In this document: positions 38,408-49,259 of the stretch, one piece after another
Layout: each line of letters opens with the position of its first letter
Position numbering within the stretch: the stretch's first letter is position 1
Origin: Laccaria trichodermophora
Lineage: Eukaryota; Basidiomycota; Agaricomycetes; Agaricales; Hydnangiaceae
Assembly (NCBI GenBank): GCA_018417955.1
Contig: JACTVC010000015.1
Span: 87,862-151,861, forward strand
Length of the DNA stretch: 64,000 bases
Reading direction: 5' to 3'
Program-made: the position numbers and the translations under genes
Notes under the pieces: model-generated
What the model was told of the DNA's origin: nothing
What the model saw: only the letters and a program-made list of their open reading frames with translations
Databases searched by the model: none

Positions 38408-38532
38408 GTCAGCTGATGAGAATGTAACTTGATTGGGGGAGAAAGAGAGGTTCTTCTGGGTCTTTGAGCGGTGATATCAGGTATATATATACAAATCGTT
38501 ATCGCTCACACCAAATTGACACATCAACGGTC
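38408..38532. promoter_or_regulatory. Shared divergent promoter, BTB gene / transposase
   Basis: 125 bp separate the two start codons. A TATA-like run (GTATATATATAC, about 38480-38491) sits about 45 bp upstream of the transposase ATG. It is nearly palindromic and could serve either direction. Confidence 0.5.
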
Positions 38533-40734
38533 ATGCCTCTCTCCCCTCTTCCACAGTCTCAAACCCCATGGTCAATTGCTGTTCAGAATGCGTATCAGAC
38601 ACTGTACCAGATCTACCACACCGGATCTTCTTACATTGAAACAGGGAGCGTTGAGACCCACCGTCTCCAGCAATATGGAAATACAATCATCACGGAAGCA
38701 TACCCGATGGTCCTTTTGTTGACTGAGTCAGCAGAATCTGAATTGCTACCCCTTGAATGGATCGAGCAAGTTTCTACTGAATTTACCTCACTACTGGAAG
38801 TCATCCAGGAATATTGGACATCGGCAAAAGATGAGTATGTAATGAGCAGCATGCAAGAGGTTCCTTAATTTGAACCAAATCTTTTTCAGATTAGCAGCTA
38901 ATGTTATGGTCCATGACCATATCTATTCAATACGCAGTGGGAAATGTGGCCGACCAAAAAAATTTGTTGATACGAAGGTTCTTCATGATGCTTTCCAGAA
39001 AGGAAGGCGAATACCAACCACAGTTCTTGCTGCTGCTTTGGGTATCAATCGGAAGACTCTACAAGCACGATTACAGGAAACAGATATTAATTTCAGGTAT
39101 GATGAAATAGCTGATGAGGAACTGGATGCCTTGGTTCGGAAATATTACCAGGAGAACCCTACTGGTGGGCGTGCTTATATGATTGGTCGCCTGCGGGCCG
39201 CACATGCCTTGCGTATTCAACGCCACCGTGTCATGGCCTCTATGAAGCGTGTTGATCGGCTGGGACAAGCCTTGCGGCAACATGTTGGTAAAAAAAAGGA
39301 ACGAACTCGCTATCAAGTTCCTCGACCGAATGCCCTTTGGCACATTGATGGACACCATAAGCTGATTGCATGGGGAATTGTTTTCCACGGTGTTGCTGAT
39401 GGATATACACATAAAGTGTGTCTACTTATTCTCGGACATGATCGAGTTGATTACATATGAGTAGGCTGCTGGACTCCATGCAAATACAAATAACAGGGCT
39501 GAAACAGTTCTTGACATGTTTATTGATGCAATTCTGGAACATGGCGTCCCATCACGGGTGCGTGGTGATCGAGGAGGAGAAAACAGGGATGTCTCAATTC
39601 TTATGATCTTGCTGCGTGGGCTCAACCGTGCCAGCTTCATGTGGGGTCCTTCGGTGTTTAATACCCGCATTGAGCGCCTGTGGGTTGAGGTTGGGAAGCG
39701 ATTTGTGCGTCAGTGGCGTGCCTTCTTCACCCGACTGGAGAGATGTCATCTGTTAGAGAGGATGAATCCGCATCATCGCTGGCTCCTACATTATTTATTC
39801 CTTGACATGATTAATGAAGATTGTCAAAAATTCTGTGAAGAATGGAACAATCATCCTATTTCTGGAGTAGGAGGAGGACGGTCTCCAAATGTATGTAATT
39901 TGATTACGCCTCATGGAACACTTGATTCTATTATTGTGTTAGGAACTCGCACTTTTGGGAGAATTAAAACATGGTGTTTATGACGATTGTGAGGGTCTTT
40001 CAGAGGAAGAAGTTTATGCATTCTATGATTTCGAAGATGACAATGGGCTACAAGATGAAAGCCCTGATTCATCAGATGACGAATGGGATGGCAGTGTTGA
40101 TGAGGACACACTGGGAGCTGAAGATGGGGTAGATGATCTTTGTTTTGATTTTACCGAAACTAACTCATGGATAGGTGGACATGCAAGTCGACGATCTGTC
40201 TGAGGAAGGATCAGATGGTGAAGAATATTCAGAGGAGGATGAACCAGGATCTGGGGATGACGTAACTGATCTGCTTTATTAATTGTAATAAACTGACTTG
40301 TTGGAAGGTCAACATGCAAGTAGATGAACAACGGTCCAAAGTTCCCAGTGGTTCGGATTATGACTTTGATATGGAGGTCTGTACCATGTTGAATTATGGA
40401 CGTAAAGCTGAGTGGAATGCAGGGAATCGATTCCAATATTCGACATGAGGCTATCCCTGTTCCACCTGGAGATTGCCCATTTGATCAGGACACACTGATT
40501 GTGTTTGGACATGGTCTCAAGATATTGACTGAGGGTGGCGAGCTTCCTAGTGGTTATGGAGTTATGCTGGATGAATTAAACGGAAATGCATTCAATGAAC
40601 AGGAGAAGATTAATATCGGACGGAACAGGGCCGAACATGCAATTGTCCTTCCAAGTGAAATTTGGAAACCTCGATCTGAGTTATGGGCACAAGGACTGTA
40701 CGCAATGACCAGTATTTTGTCTTTATCGCTTTGA
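38533..40734 (+). CDS. Integrase-core (DDE) transposase
   Basis: Starts MPLSPLPQSQTPWSIAVQNA. A helical N-terminal region is followed by a GRPKK/AT-hook-like patch and a helix-turn-helix (IPTTVLAAALGINRKTLQAR). The rve-type catalytic core has its first Asp in LWHIDGHHKLI (about 39345) and its second in VRGDRGGEN (about 39567). The Glu is in FNTRIERLWVEVGKRF, with 34 residues between second Asp and Glu. Then come RWRAFFTRLE-like and EEWNNHPISGVGGGRSPN blocks. Introns at about 38834-38889 and 39416-39470 keep frame. A further intron (about 39893-39941) leads to ELALLGELKHGVYDD, an acidic linker and a last exon (NIRHEAIPVPPGDCPFDQD to LPSEIWKPRSELWAQGLYA). All catalytic residues are present, so it may be active. 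Exon joins in the acidic part (40.1-40.4 kb) are uncertain. Confidence 0.85.
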
Positions 40735-40869
40735 TTTACATCTTTACCAACCACCATTCACCATGTTGTCACATTATTTATAAACTGGGGAATTGCATAG
40801 CAGTCCCACATCAACTACTCTCCCCATTCCTTTGCCACATCGTTTCTCTACCTTCTCTCTGCTCTTCCA

Positions 40870-42276
40870 ATGTCTCGTCGTTCCTCTAAGGGGAAACGAA
40901 AGGCTAGCCCACCAGCTTCTCTTTCCTCTGATGAGGACGATCCACAGGATGTTCCGGAAGAACGCCATCTATCCAAAAAGCGTCGGGTCAATTCTCCAGC
41001 ACGTGTCAAACAGGCAGCATTGTCCAGGGTTGCAAGCACATCTATGTCAGGCGCCTCATCAAAGAAGGGTTTGGCAGGTTTCGCTGCACTGATCAATAGC
41101 ACCAGCCTGGCTGCAGCCCGCAAGGAGACGAATCGAGGCCTTCGTTCTGGTAGCTCTTCCACCAAACAGTCTCGTAATGGAGGTTCCTCATCCAAGGCAG
41201 GAAATACAGTACGAATTTTATATTTATCTATGTCCAAAAATCTCACTTATGTTTTTTCTGTAGGATGACATCTTTGCTGTTGGAACGATTGTGTTCCTTG
41301 TGGTTGGTGTTACATCAGTAAGTTGTATATTTATTTTCGCTCACACATTGCCATCTAATTTATACAATTACCTAGAATACAGCAGCAGAAGAGCGCTCAG
41401 CTTCGTTCCATCCAGTATACCGTCTCCAGGATGATGTTGACATCTCTGCCATTGCGCTTACTGGTATGAAGCAATCGGGACTTTGCGTGATGAAAGGCTC
41501 CAGTGGGTTTGAATTTCATCCTGACGACAAGTACTCGGTCCTCGATGAGAAACTTCGGAATCACTTTCCCAAGCTATTCGACTGGATGTGCGAATCAGAC
41601 ACATTCGACACCATCAATTCTTCCTGGCTGGTTTGTATGAAGCCTCCTCGAAAATCACTCATCGTCTATTCTGATGACCGATTGCCAACCGGTTCCGATA
41701 TTATTACTGCCTGTCAGCTTGCAAAGAGCAAGGTTAGCGTCTCAAACCGTATACTTTATCTTGGTAAGTCTTTCTCTTTCACTAGCATGCTCACCGCAGT
41801 TGATTTACAACGTGATTCTAGTCACATGCAATCCAGTTCCTAGTGCGACACTCAAGACTTGGAGACCATCCATCTCAGCTTTACATCAGGCCTCTGATAT
41901 TGACGACCATAGCTCCAATGAAACACACTCCAGGATCTCTAGCCCATCGTATAGTCCAGTGTCTCTTCCCCGCACCCAGCGATCTTTGCGACATCGACGA
42001 CTCCGAGATAGGAGTGAAGAGGTGGAGCAGGATGTCATCAGCATCTCCAGTGTATCTGGTACGAAAATCAATTGCTGTGTTTTATTTATAACTTAACTGT
42101 CTACCTCTTGTGCAGATACTGAATCGTCAGTGCCAGGGGTAACCGTCCCAGCCCCTGCCAACAAAGCCGCTACTCCACCATGTGTCGAAGCTATTCAGGA
42201 CTCCTTCTTCTCATCTATCAATTTTGATGAAGGGGAAAACCCTTGGATTCCTTACGACTCAAATACTGCTGCCTAA
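40870..42276 (+). CDS. Transposon-borne Ser-rich basic protein, unknown function
   Basis: The start ATG at 40870 gives MSRRSSKGKRKASPPASLSS, then DEDDPQDVPEERHLSKKRRV. This is a bipartite basic patch that looks like a nuclear localisation signal in a disordered region. Exons after about 41264 give DDIFAVGTIVFLVVGVTS, FHPVYRLQDDVDISAIAL, LRNHFPKLFDWMCES, SSWLVCMKPPRKSLIVYSDD and LPTGSDIITACQLAKSKV, an apparently folded domain. A Ser/Arg-rich tail ends near GENPWIPYDSNTAA and stops at 42276. I recognise no family. Its position next to the transposase on the same strand suggests a part in transposition, perhaps as a partner or DNA-binding subunit. All introns found keep the frame open. Confidence 0.65.
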
Positions 42277-42450
42277 TTACACCACCACATGACGATTACA
42301 CTCCATTCTTTTTTAATCACACCTTACTTCCCACTATGATACATTCATTTTGCATCAAAATATAATGTTGATCACACATTTAAAATAAGACTTCGTCTGA
42401 TAACAAGGGATATTCAATTAAATTATAAAATTTAGGAGTTCTAATTTGAA

Positions 42451-42857
42451 GTTTAAACTCCGACCGACATGCCGAAATGCATCAATTAGCTAATCACGGC
42501 AGCACGGCATTCCCAAAATGGCAGGAGGGCAAAAAATCCGCGCACCAGACATGAATGTTTCTGCGCGCAAATAAAATGTTTCCGGGGGTCAATTTTGTTT
42601 CAGCGCAGCTGAATAAGTCTGCGCGCACTGTGAACAAGTTTGCGCGCACTGTCAATAAATTTCTGCACAGGTCAATATATTTCCGCGCTGAGGTCAAACA
42701 TTTCCGCGCTGACAAAAATGTTTCCGGGGACTATAAAAAAAGTTGCGCACCCTCAAGTTATCTTCCGCTGGACATTAGCAAAACTCAAGCGCATACAAAT
42801 TGAATTTATGCTAAAAAGTATATATTTCCGGAATTTTTACCCAAACGGACCGCCATA
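42451..42857 (-). repeat. Right terminal inverted repeat of the 9-kb transposon
   Basis: Reverse complement of 33852-34267, including the iterated GCGCGC-(A)AA motifs (about 42600-42710). It ends GGACCGCCATA against the CCCGGG target duplication. 42277-42450 between the last gene and this repeat is AT-rich and featureless. Confidence 0.95.
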
Positions 42858-43375
42858 CCCGGGACCTGCAGATGCGGTTGTTAGCTCTTTATCCCCTGAA
42901 TTCTTTCCAATCACGCTCACCGTAGACGTTCAGTTTATAGATCTCCGAACGAACTTTTCTCTCCGTATTTTGCACGAGCTTGGCGCAAACGTGGTCCAAG
43001 ATTCCTGCATCGACGACATCAAGACGCGTCAAGAAATTTGAGCTATCCATCTTCCATGCTTTCCGATAGGTTTCATCCAGAACGTCTTTGTTGTCCAGGC
43101 CGAAAGCGGCTCGCTCGCAGGCTCCGACCAATGTTTCGAGTTTGAGACCATCCGCGTTGGCGAGATCTATATATTGCGCGCTATCAAAAGGAAAAACGAG
43201 AGTTTTAGTCGGATAAGCCGAATGAGCCGGAGGGATCGTCTTACCCCTCGCCGCCGTCAGTGAGAAAAAAAAGCTGTCCACCGTTGTCGGTCAAAGGGTA
43301 GGTACCAGTGCAGAAGGGTTGCTCCTTTTTGATAGCGTCACGAACAGCGGAAAGCTCGGAGGGGACGGTGGACAT
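42858..43375 (-). pseudogene. 2OG-Fe(II) oxygenase, copy 1, 5' part (severed)
   Basis: Start codon at 43375 (MSTVPSELSAVRDAIKKEQP). Exon 1 continues CTGTYPLTDNGGQLFFLTD. After an intron, exon 2 gives SAQYIDLANADGLKLETLVG and ACERAAFGLDNKDVLDETYR, then WKMDSSNFLTRLDVVDAGI and NTERKVRSEIYKLNVYG. A GTGAGC donor follows, and the next exon begins GTCCCGGG. After eight bases of that exon the 9-kb transposon interrupts it, and the rest is at 32915-33851. It is about 90 per cent like the intact copy at 53.3-54.7 kb. The promoter side is also shared with that copy up to about 43560. Confidence 0.9.
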
Positions 43376-45936
43376 GTTGCGAGGTGGCTGAAGTGGCGGA
43401 TGAGCACCAAAACGTTTTCCAAGAGTTTATAACCACACAACCACAAGGCAGGGTTCTAGGACAATCGAGTCATGGTCAGATATTTCCCGGCGGGATTACT
43501 AATTTGGGACTCACTCTGAGTCATCCCGAACCCTTGTCTTTCACACTGCGAGGCGTGGGTACCAATGCGCCCAACTGCAAGGCAGAGTTGTTCATACTGG
43601 TCAGGTGAGTCAGAGTTGTTCACTTTCCGCCGAAAACCTTATTCTTAAAAAGGAGCGACATCATGTGACAACGCGCACCTGTTGCAAACTTGTGGAAGAC
43701 TGGAAGTTACTAAGTCCTAAATTGCTCAAGGGACTGAACTTGTAGTAAATATACCTCAAGTTCTATGAACTGAAGCAAGGCCGTATGTATTGAGAAATTC
43801 AGGTAATACAAATACACCTATTGTGATGGCGGGTAAGCAATTGGCAACTACCAGTCGCGACTCGATGCCCTAGCCTCTTGTTTACCCAGGTAACCCACCT
43901 GGAGACGTCGCTTCGCGCCCCATCATGCGCATCCCGCCCTAGAATCCACCCCACATGTTTGTCGTTGGTGTGGGACTCGTGCGGTTAAGGTCGCATCAGG
44001 CGGCGATGAGGCGAGAAGTGAAGCTCCATGTCGTAGGTCGCTTAAGTGTCCCACCCTGAAATCCACCCGACGTATGTTTGTCGTTGGCGTTGGACTCACG
44101 CGGACGGGCGGTGGCTTGCTTGTGCCTCGCCGTTGGCAGGTTTCATCATCAAGGTCGGTGTTGGGTGCTCATCATCGTTGGACCCATCTTCGCACCCTCG
44201 TTGGGTGTGCTTTGCGTGGACGGGGCGGTATTTGTGTCGTATACCGACGCCGGGGTGGGTTGAGTTGCAGGGCTTGCGAGGTTGGCTTTGGGCAAGGTTT
44301 ACGAGCGGGGGAGATCGAGAGCAGGTGGGTGGGACTCGCGGAGAGATTTTGGTTTGTTTGAAATTCGGGCGTGTTCCCAGAGGTCATGTGACGTTTTACC
44401 ATTTCGAGAACTAAGGTTTTCGGCGGAATCTCAAAAGTGAGGTGAGTCACACTTGAGTTGTGTTTGGTTGAGTTGGACCGGCAACCACCGTGAGTCATTC
44501 CGAACCCCCTTGTCGTAGTCAAAACCAAGTTGTGAAGGCATTGTGCAGTTGGCTGACTTTGGGTAATTATTTGAATTGTAAGGTTTTTTGAGGTCCTTCA
44601 ATGCACCTGAACAGCTACTTAGTCCCACAAAATGTAGTACCTTATTTAGACGCTACAGTTGTGTATCGGAACTCATTGGGTTGTTCCTTATTGGGACCGC
44701 TCCGGAATATAACTACTGGATTGTGGCGTTTTTCGTTTCTTGTTTTCTTTTTGACTTTTGGTGGATTCACAAATTCTGGCTTTTGAGGGGACGCTACCAG
44801 CATCCCCGCCCGGGCCGTTATTTCACGCATTCCTTGCAACGTCAGCGCACACGCTCCTTATTCTACTTCTCTTCACGGAAAATCCTGCCGCCGCTGTCGT
44901 TTTTTTGGCACGAGACGGACGCTGAGGAACTCTAAGCGTTTCCCTCATTGGGTCGGTGATGGGCTCGGCGGCTCGAGACGACTGAAATCCGCATCTGTGA
45001 TAGTATAAGATGGCCACGTGCCGGAAGAAATTGTCGACAGTCAGTGGTGGGCTTTTGCCGATTGGTCTCGAAGGTTTTCGAGTGCAACCCGTTACAATTA
45101 GGAGGTCGTTAGGACTGAAGGTGGCTGGTTATACCTGGAATGTTAGGCTCTTTGAAGTTTGAAATTTGAAAAGGTGCTGATCCGTCCAGTGGTTACTTCC
45201 GGCGGCGGGTCAGCCAAATTCCCTGCTTAGACACACTGTCAAACATTTAGTTCTCTGAGCGTGCATACCAATTACTGACCTTTAGTCCTCGTCAGCTTTT
45301 GACCCTCCTCAGAGCTCAACACAGCTATCCTCTGTTACAGCGACTCTCGTCGTCGTTGCCTCAGCGCCACACCATGGCAGCAGTCTCGCCAGGTCAACTG
45401 TCATTCTTGAATGTAGGGATGTGAAGTCGTGGGTATGAGTGTGGAAAAGATGTGCTGTGTTGTCCGGGAGCTGTGTCGTGTGGGAGCTGTACGAAGCGAA
45501 GATGCAGAAATTGTTCCACATCGGACTGCATGGACTATGCATCCCCAAAACCTGGGCCAGGCGGAAGAAATGCTATAGCATCCCCAGAAACGACGTCCAA
45601 AAACAACTTGTTGATGTAATTCCAAACTCCGACTCGGAGCTTACGCAACTTTGGGAGACGATTGAAAACGATAGACAAACAACCGCGTCGCGTTTGAGTC
45701 GTGGATGCAATACTAAATAGATATAGTAGTGCAACGTTAGCGCAGCTGTGCGATCTGCGTCTTTAGCGACGAATTATTGGAGGGTATTCTCTTCTTTTAT
45801 AAATGAGATATAATTTTTTCGATCAAAATCCGTCCACCGCGCTCCAACTTTCGAAGCCATTTCGAAGCACACTTCACGCTGAATCATATCCAGGCTCCGC
45901 TCCAATGTATCCAGAACCCTGTAGAAACATGAGCTG
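43376..45936. other. Gene-poor spacer with an inverted-repeat insertion
   Basis: 43376-43560 and 44440-44510 resemble the sequence upstream of the intact oxygenase (54740-54960), with about 880 bp of extra sequence between. 44046-44414 is an open but compositionally odd (G/T-rich) frame with an internal diverged direct repeat (43923-43985 against 44045-44105). 44600-45900 shows no recognisable gene. Confidence 0.4.
43621..44440. mobile_element. Candidate non-autonomous TIR element, about 820 bp
   Basis: The left edge CACTTTCCGCCGAAAACCTTA matches the reverse complement of the right edge (TAAGGTTTTCGGCGGAA, then TCAAAAGTGA), with a 5-6-base indel. GGTGAGTCA lies close to both edges (43613-43621 and 44441-44449) but is not exactly adjacent on the left. 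The element interrupts sequence that is continuous upstream of the other oxygenase copy. It has no transposase. Confidence 0.5.
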
Positions 45937-48013
45937 TCACATACCGGAGAGGGATGCAAGACTTGCCACTTTTATAGCCGAACCCTTTTCCATATCGTTC
46001 CCAGAATCCGTGGCGAACTCTTTCTGTGTATCGATCTTGATTGAGATATTCTGCTGCTGCTGAAACATTATTTGAATAGGAAGACTCAAGATGACGAAAC
46101 TTACTCGACTGGATGATATCTTTCCGGTCTTGCTCTTTCCCATCGAGTTCAATGACAGATTATTTCCACTGGTGCTTTCAATGCCGTCAGAGAGCTCACG
46201 AATCTTCTTCCGCGCATTGAGTGTTGCGAGTAGAGAGTTTGTATAGACTATAATTAGTATTAATAGATTGTCTGCAGCGAGAGAGAAGGCAGATCGTACG
46301 GCGTCCTATGCAGAAGAAAAAGGCGATATAAATATACGTCGTCGGCCACGCGAGGATCTGGCGATGAATGCTTATTATACATCATATATTATAAGACTAA
46401 GAAAGGAAAACTTACCGAAACGAGGGAAGCTAAGGCACAAAGGCTGTATGAAATGAAATTTATGAGACTGCTTCACGAATGAATTTGGTGACTTGGGTCT
46501 AACCTGGTGAGAAGTCCGGTATTGACGGAGAAGACTATCTGCGCAATGTTCATTCAAACTGAGACAAAGGAAAGAATATGCACGTACGAGTTTAGTAATG
46601 ATCGTATCCGATCTGGGTGAAAGAGTTGGTCCATGCCAAGAGGGGAACGGAAAATTTGACAATACCTGTGGAAGCCGGTGCGAGAGCGGTGTAAGATTGT
46701 GCACAATGAGGCGGCGATGACGACGTCGCCCGCCGCTGCTAGAGCGTTGGTTGCGAGCGATAGTCCCTATCCATTGGCAGAGAAATTGATGTTAGAGGAA
46801 TATGAAGTCTAATGATTACTCTTCACCTCCAGGTGAGCGAGTTCAGCGACGGTTTTATATCGTAGCCTGTGTTTGCTAGTTATTACAATTGAGGCAGGCC
46901 GGGAGGTGGGTTCACTTACGATATGATCGTATAAGCTAATTGAGTCAATCAAGTCAGTAATTTTACATGAGAATACGGCATCGTTGAGGACCCAAGTTGA
47001 CTCCTGTTGCGCAATTGAGTAAAATGGTAATTGAGATGAGCAACTGATGATGACGAACCAAACTCCCCGAAGATAAGTAAAACCTGTGCCACTGTTAGCC
47101 GCAGTCCACAGCTCAAAAATAAGCACATACAACGATGACGATGAGCCACACTTTTCGATCGCTCACTGTAAATTTAATGAGATTTAATGGTAAAGAAATT
47201 ACAGTGAAGGGAAACTGACATCGCCAGATACGCGTTGCAAGGAAGCTATAACGTAACAGAGGTCAATCAAAAAGGAACTTTAGAACAAGGGGGCGTAGGG
47301 ACTCGCCATTGCACCATGACCGTGGTGAGTCCCTACCAACGAACTGCGATTTAATTCGCCCACAAGTGCAAATAATTGGGAGACGCACGTTAAACAAGAC
47401 CTCAACCAACAGTGTTCTGTATTCAAAGGTCGAAAAGTGACTATAAGAGACAGAAGCATCATCACGTACTGAACGAGCTCGCCAAGAAAAGACACATTGC
47501 CCCAGTTCGTGATGGTATACGTGTAAACTGCGGAGAATCGTCAACTGATCATACGGGGATAAAGTGGGGATGATTCTACCAGTGTGAGTGATAAGACCTT
47601 GGTGTATGGTGTCCGCAAGCATCACAGCCCCAACCTATGCAGAACCATCACTTCAAGGGAGAGGGAAATTTCAACGTTGATACTTACCAGAGCTTTAAGG
47701 TGCCACCGATCGCTTTGGTGGGTAAAGTAGTACCAAGCTTGAACACAAGAAACTGAAACAATCCTGTCAGAATTTTAAGAACCAGCGAAGGGAAAAAGAG
47801 ATTCAGACCCCCAAAAAGGCTGCTGAGCAGTCAGCAGAACGGTTATAAATGGATACCATAGATACTTACCATCCAGAAACGACAACCCCGATATAAGCTG
47901 CACCCAAACTATGTTGAGAGAGAGATCAGACGTCTTGATGTTATCAGCTTGATTCAAATTGGTACGCACGTATCGTTGAGCACGATTTGTGATAACGGAG
48001 CGGGGTCTGCCAT
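45937..48013 (-). CDS. DUF6534-type seven-helix membrane protein, second gene
   Basis: The start at 48013 gives MADPAPLSQIVLNDT. A GTGCGT...ATAG intron joins in phase to LGAAYIGVVVSG. Further exons give VMLADTIHQGLITHT (about 47620), VYTYTITNWGNVSFLGELVQ (about 47515) and SLLVEVLFNV (about 47400). Helices at about 46.8-47.1 kb, including a YLRGVWFV-like stretch, follow. The C-terminal exons give YTNSLLATLNARKKIRELSD, MGKSKTGKISSS and QQQQNISIKIDTQKEF, ending at 45937. The order of blocks equals the DUF6534 gene at 15.8-17.9 kb, and the tail motif QQNISI is shared, so the two are paralogues. Function and ligand are unknown. Middle exon joins are not fully resolved, so I cannot exclude a lesion there. 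Confidence 0.7.
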
Positions 48014-49259
48014 ATCAACGAGAACGTTGAGGGAACGCGGTCGAACCGAACGGAAGAATGCTGGGGAATTGAGCTTGAGCTTTTATATTTTCGGCCGCAT
48101 GATTAGTTTTTCGTTCTTGGGAGATTTCCCCCACTTAGGTGCGCCTTGATCTGGATGATGCCTGCCATCAAGGGAGATATAAGTATCTCGGATAGAGCCG
48201 AGAACCACTGATCGACACAAAGTTTGCTTAGGTCAAGAACCTCTACTCTGATTTCAATGTCTAGATTATGACGAAAGGATAAGGGTAATGATAACCCATT
48301 CTGACGTTTGACTTATATTTGAAACCTCTTTACATGCACTTTGTCAAGCGCGAAAATTTGTGGGGCTGCAACTAAAAAGGTGTGACGGTACCTATTCATT
48401 TGACCCTTCGGATTTCAAATTTCAGGGTTTGCTCTTGTGACTCAATCTGTCTGGTGGTTTTGGCTAATACTTGGGCTAACCACTTATGTTCATAACTATA
48501 TTCTCAGAAACCTGAACGACTCCTGGCTGTGTTGGATCAGCTCCCCAAAAAATCGATGGCCCTGCGTCCGGTATATCTTTGAGCTGAAGAAACGATGATC
48601 GCAACTCGGTTATTTGCTGGGCTCGATTTCTTTGGACGTATCGAATGATTCATCTGATAATTTCCAACTTTGCGGCAATAACTCAATTACGGGGCGAACT
48701 GCCCGTTGCTCTGCCTGAGATCTACAATACAACGGCTAGGCAGACAGAAGGACGTACCGGCAGGATTTGTCGTGGACCACCAGATTCCGGAGTTGTTCTT
48801 TCCATATTTATGGGGCCCTTTGAAATAAGCATGGGTAATGATGCATGTCTCCAGCCGATCAAGCATGGAGACGTAGCTTTACTTTGTTGGTTTATGCATT
48901 CTATCTAAAGCCGGTTTTCAAATTCGGCGAATTCGACGATCCCACTCAAAATTTTTAAAACCTGAGAACCTGACTTATCCTAGCTTATCCTGCAGGTTGT
49001 TTAGGAGAAGCAGACTCGTCTTGGCATCCTGCCGACGCCTTTCGCTGATACACCTTCAATGATGATTTTGCATTTGATGTTTCCAGTGGGATATTCCTTT
49101 TTATCTTGAAAACAAGGGGACAAACGCTCGGAACGATCACTCCTCAGACCTTCAAGAGACATATTGAATTAGGGCACGACTCCAAGCTCGATTTTTACAG
49201 TACAAATACAATTTGGTTCTCGTCTTGTCATCCTTAAATTATTGAACATCAGCTGACAC
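48014..49259. other. Spacer; right part is duplicated at 58.8-59.1 kb
   Basis: No gene seen in 48014-48940. From about 48940 the sequence (ACCTGAGAACCTGACTTATC and GCAGACTCGTCTTGGCATCC) recurs near 58780-59060 with small indels. That is the left edge of the segment carrying GH47 copies 3 and 5. Confidence 0.5.

Larger units (their letters stand above)
33852..42857. mobile_element. 9-kb four-gene DNA transposon with long TIRs (integrase-core type)
   Basis: The ends are inverted repeats of about 410 bp, starting TATGGC(A/G)GTCCGTTTGGG. They are flanked by CCCGGG on both sides (33846-33851 and 42858-42863). The element lies inside exon 3 of an oxygenase gene. The uninterrupted relative at 54.2 kb has a single TCCAGG at the same place, which supports a 6-bp target duplication and exact ends. 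Inside are two minus-strand genes (finger protein, BTB protein) and two plus-strand genes (DDE transposase, serine-rich basic protein). All are spliced and open. DDE elements of this integrase type with 6-bp duplications are compatible with the eukaryotic IS3-like (IS3EU) group; that assignment is my inference. Confidence 0.9.

Noticed and set aside
44046..44414. 122-codon Trp/Gly-rich frame
   Set aside because: Two other long frames overlap it, as expected of G/T-biased sequence with few stops. It lies inside a probable non-autonomous insertion.
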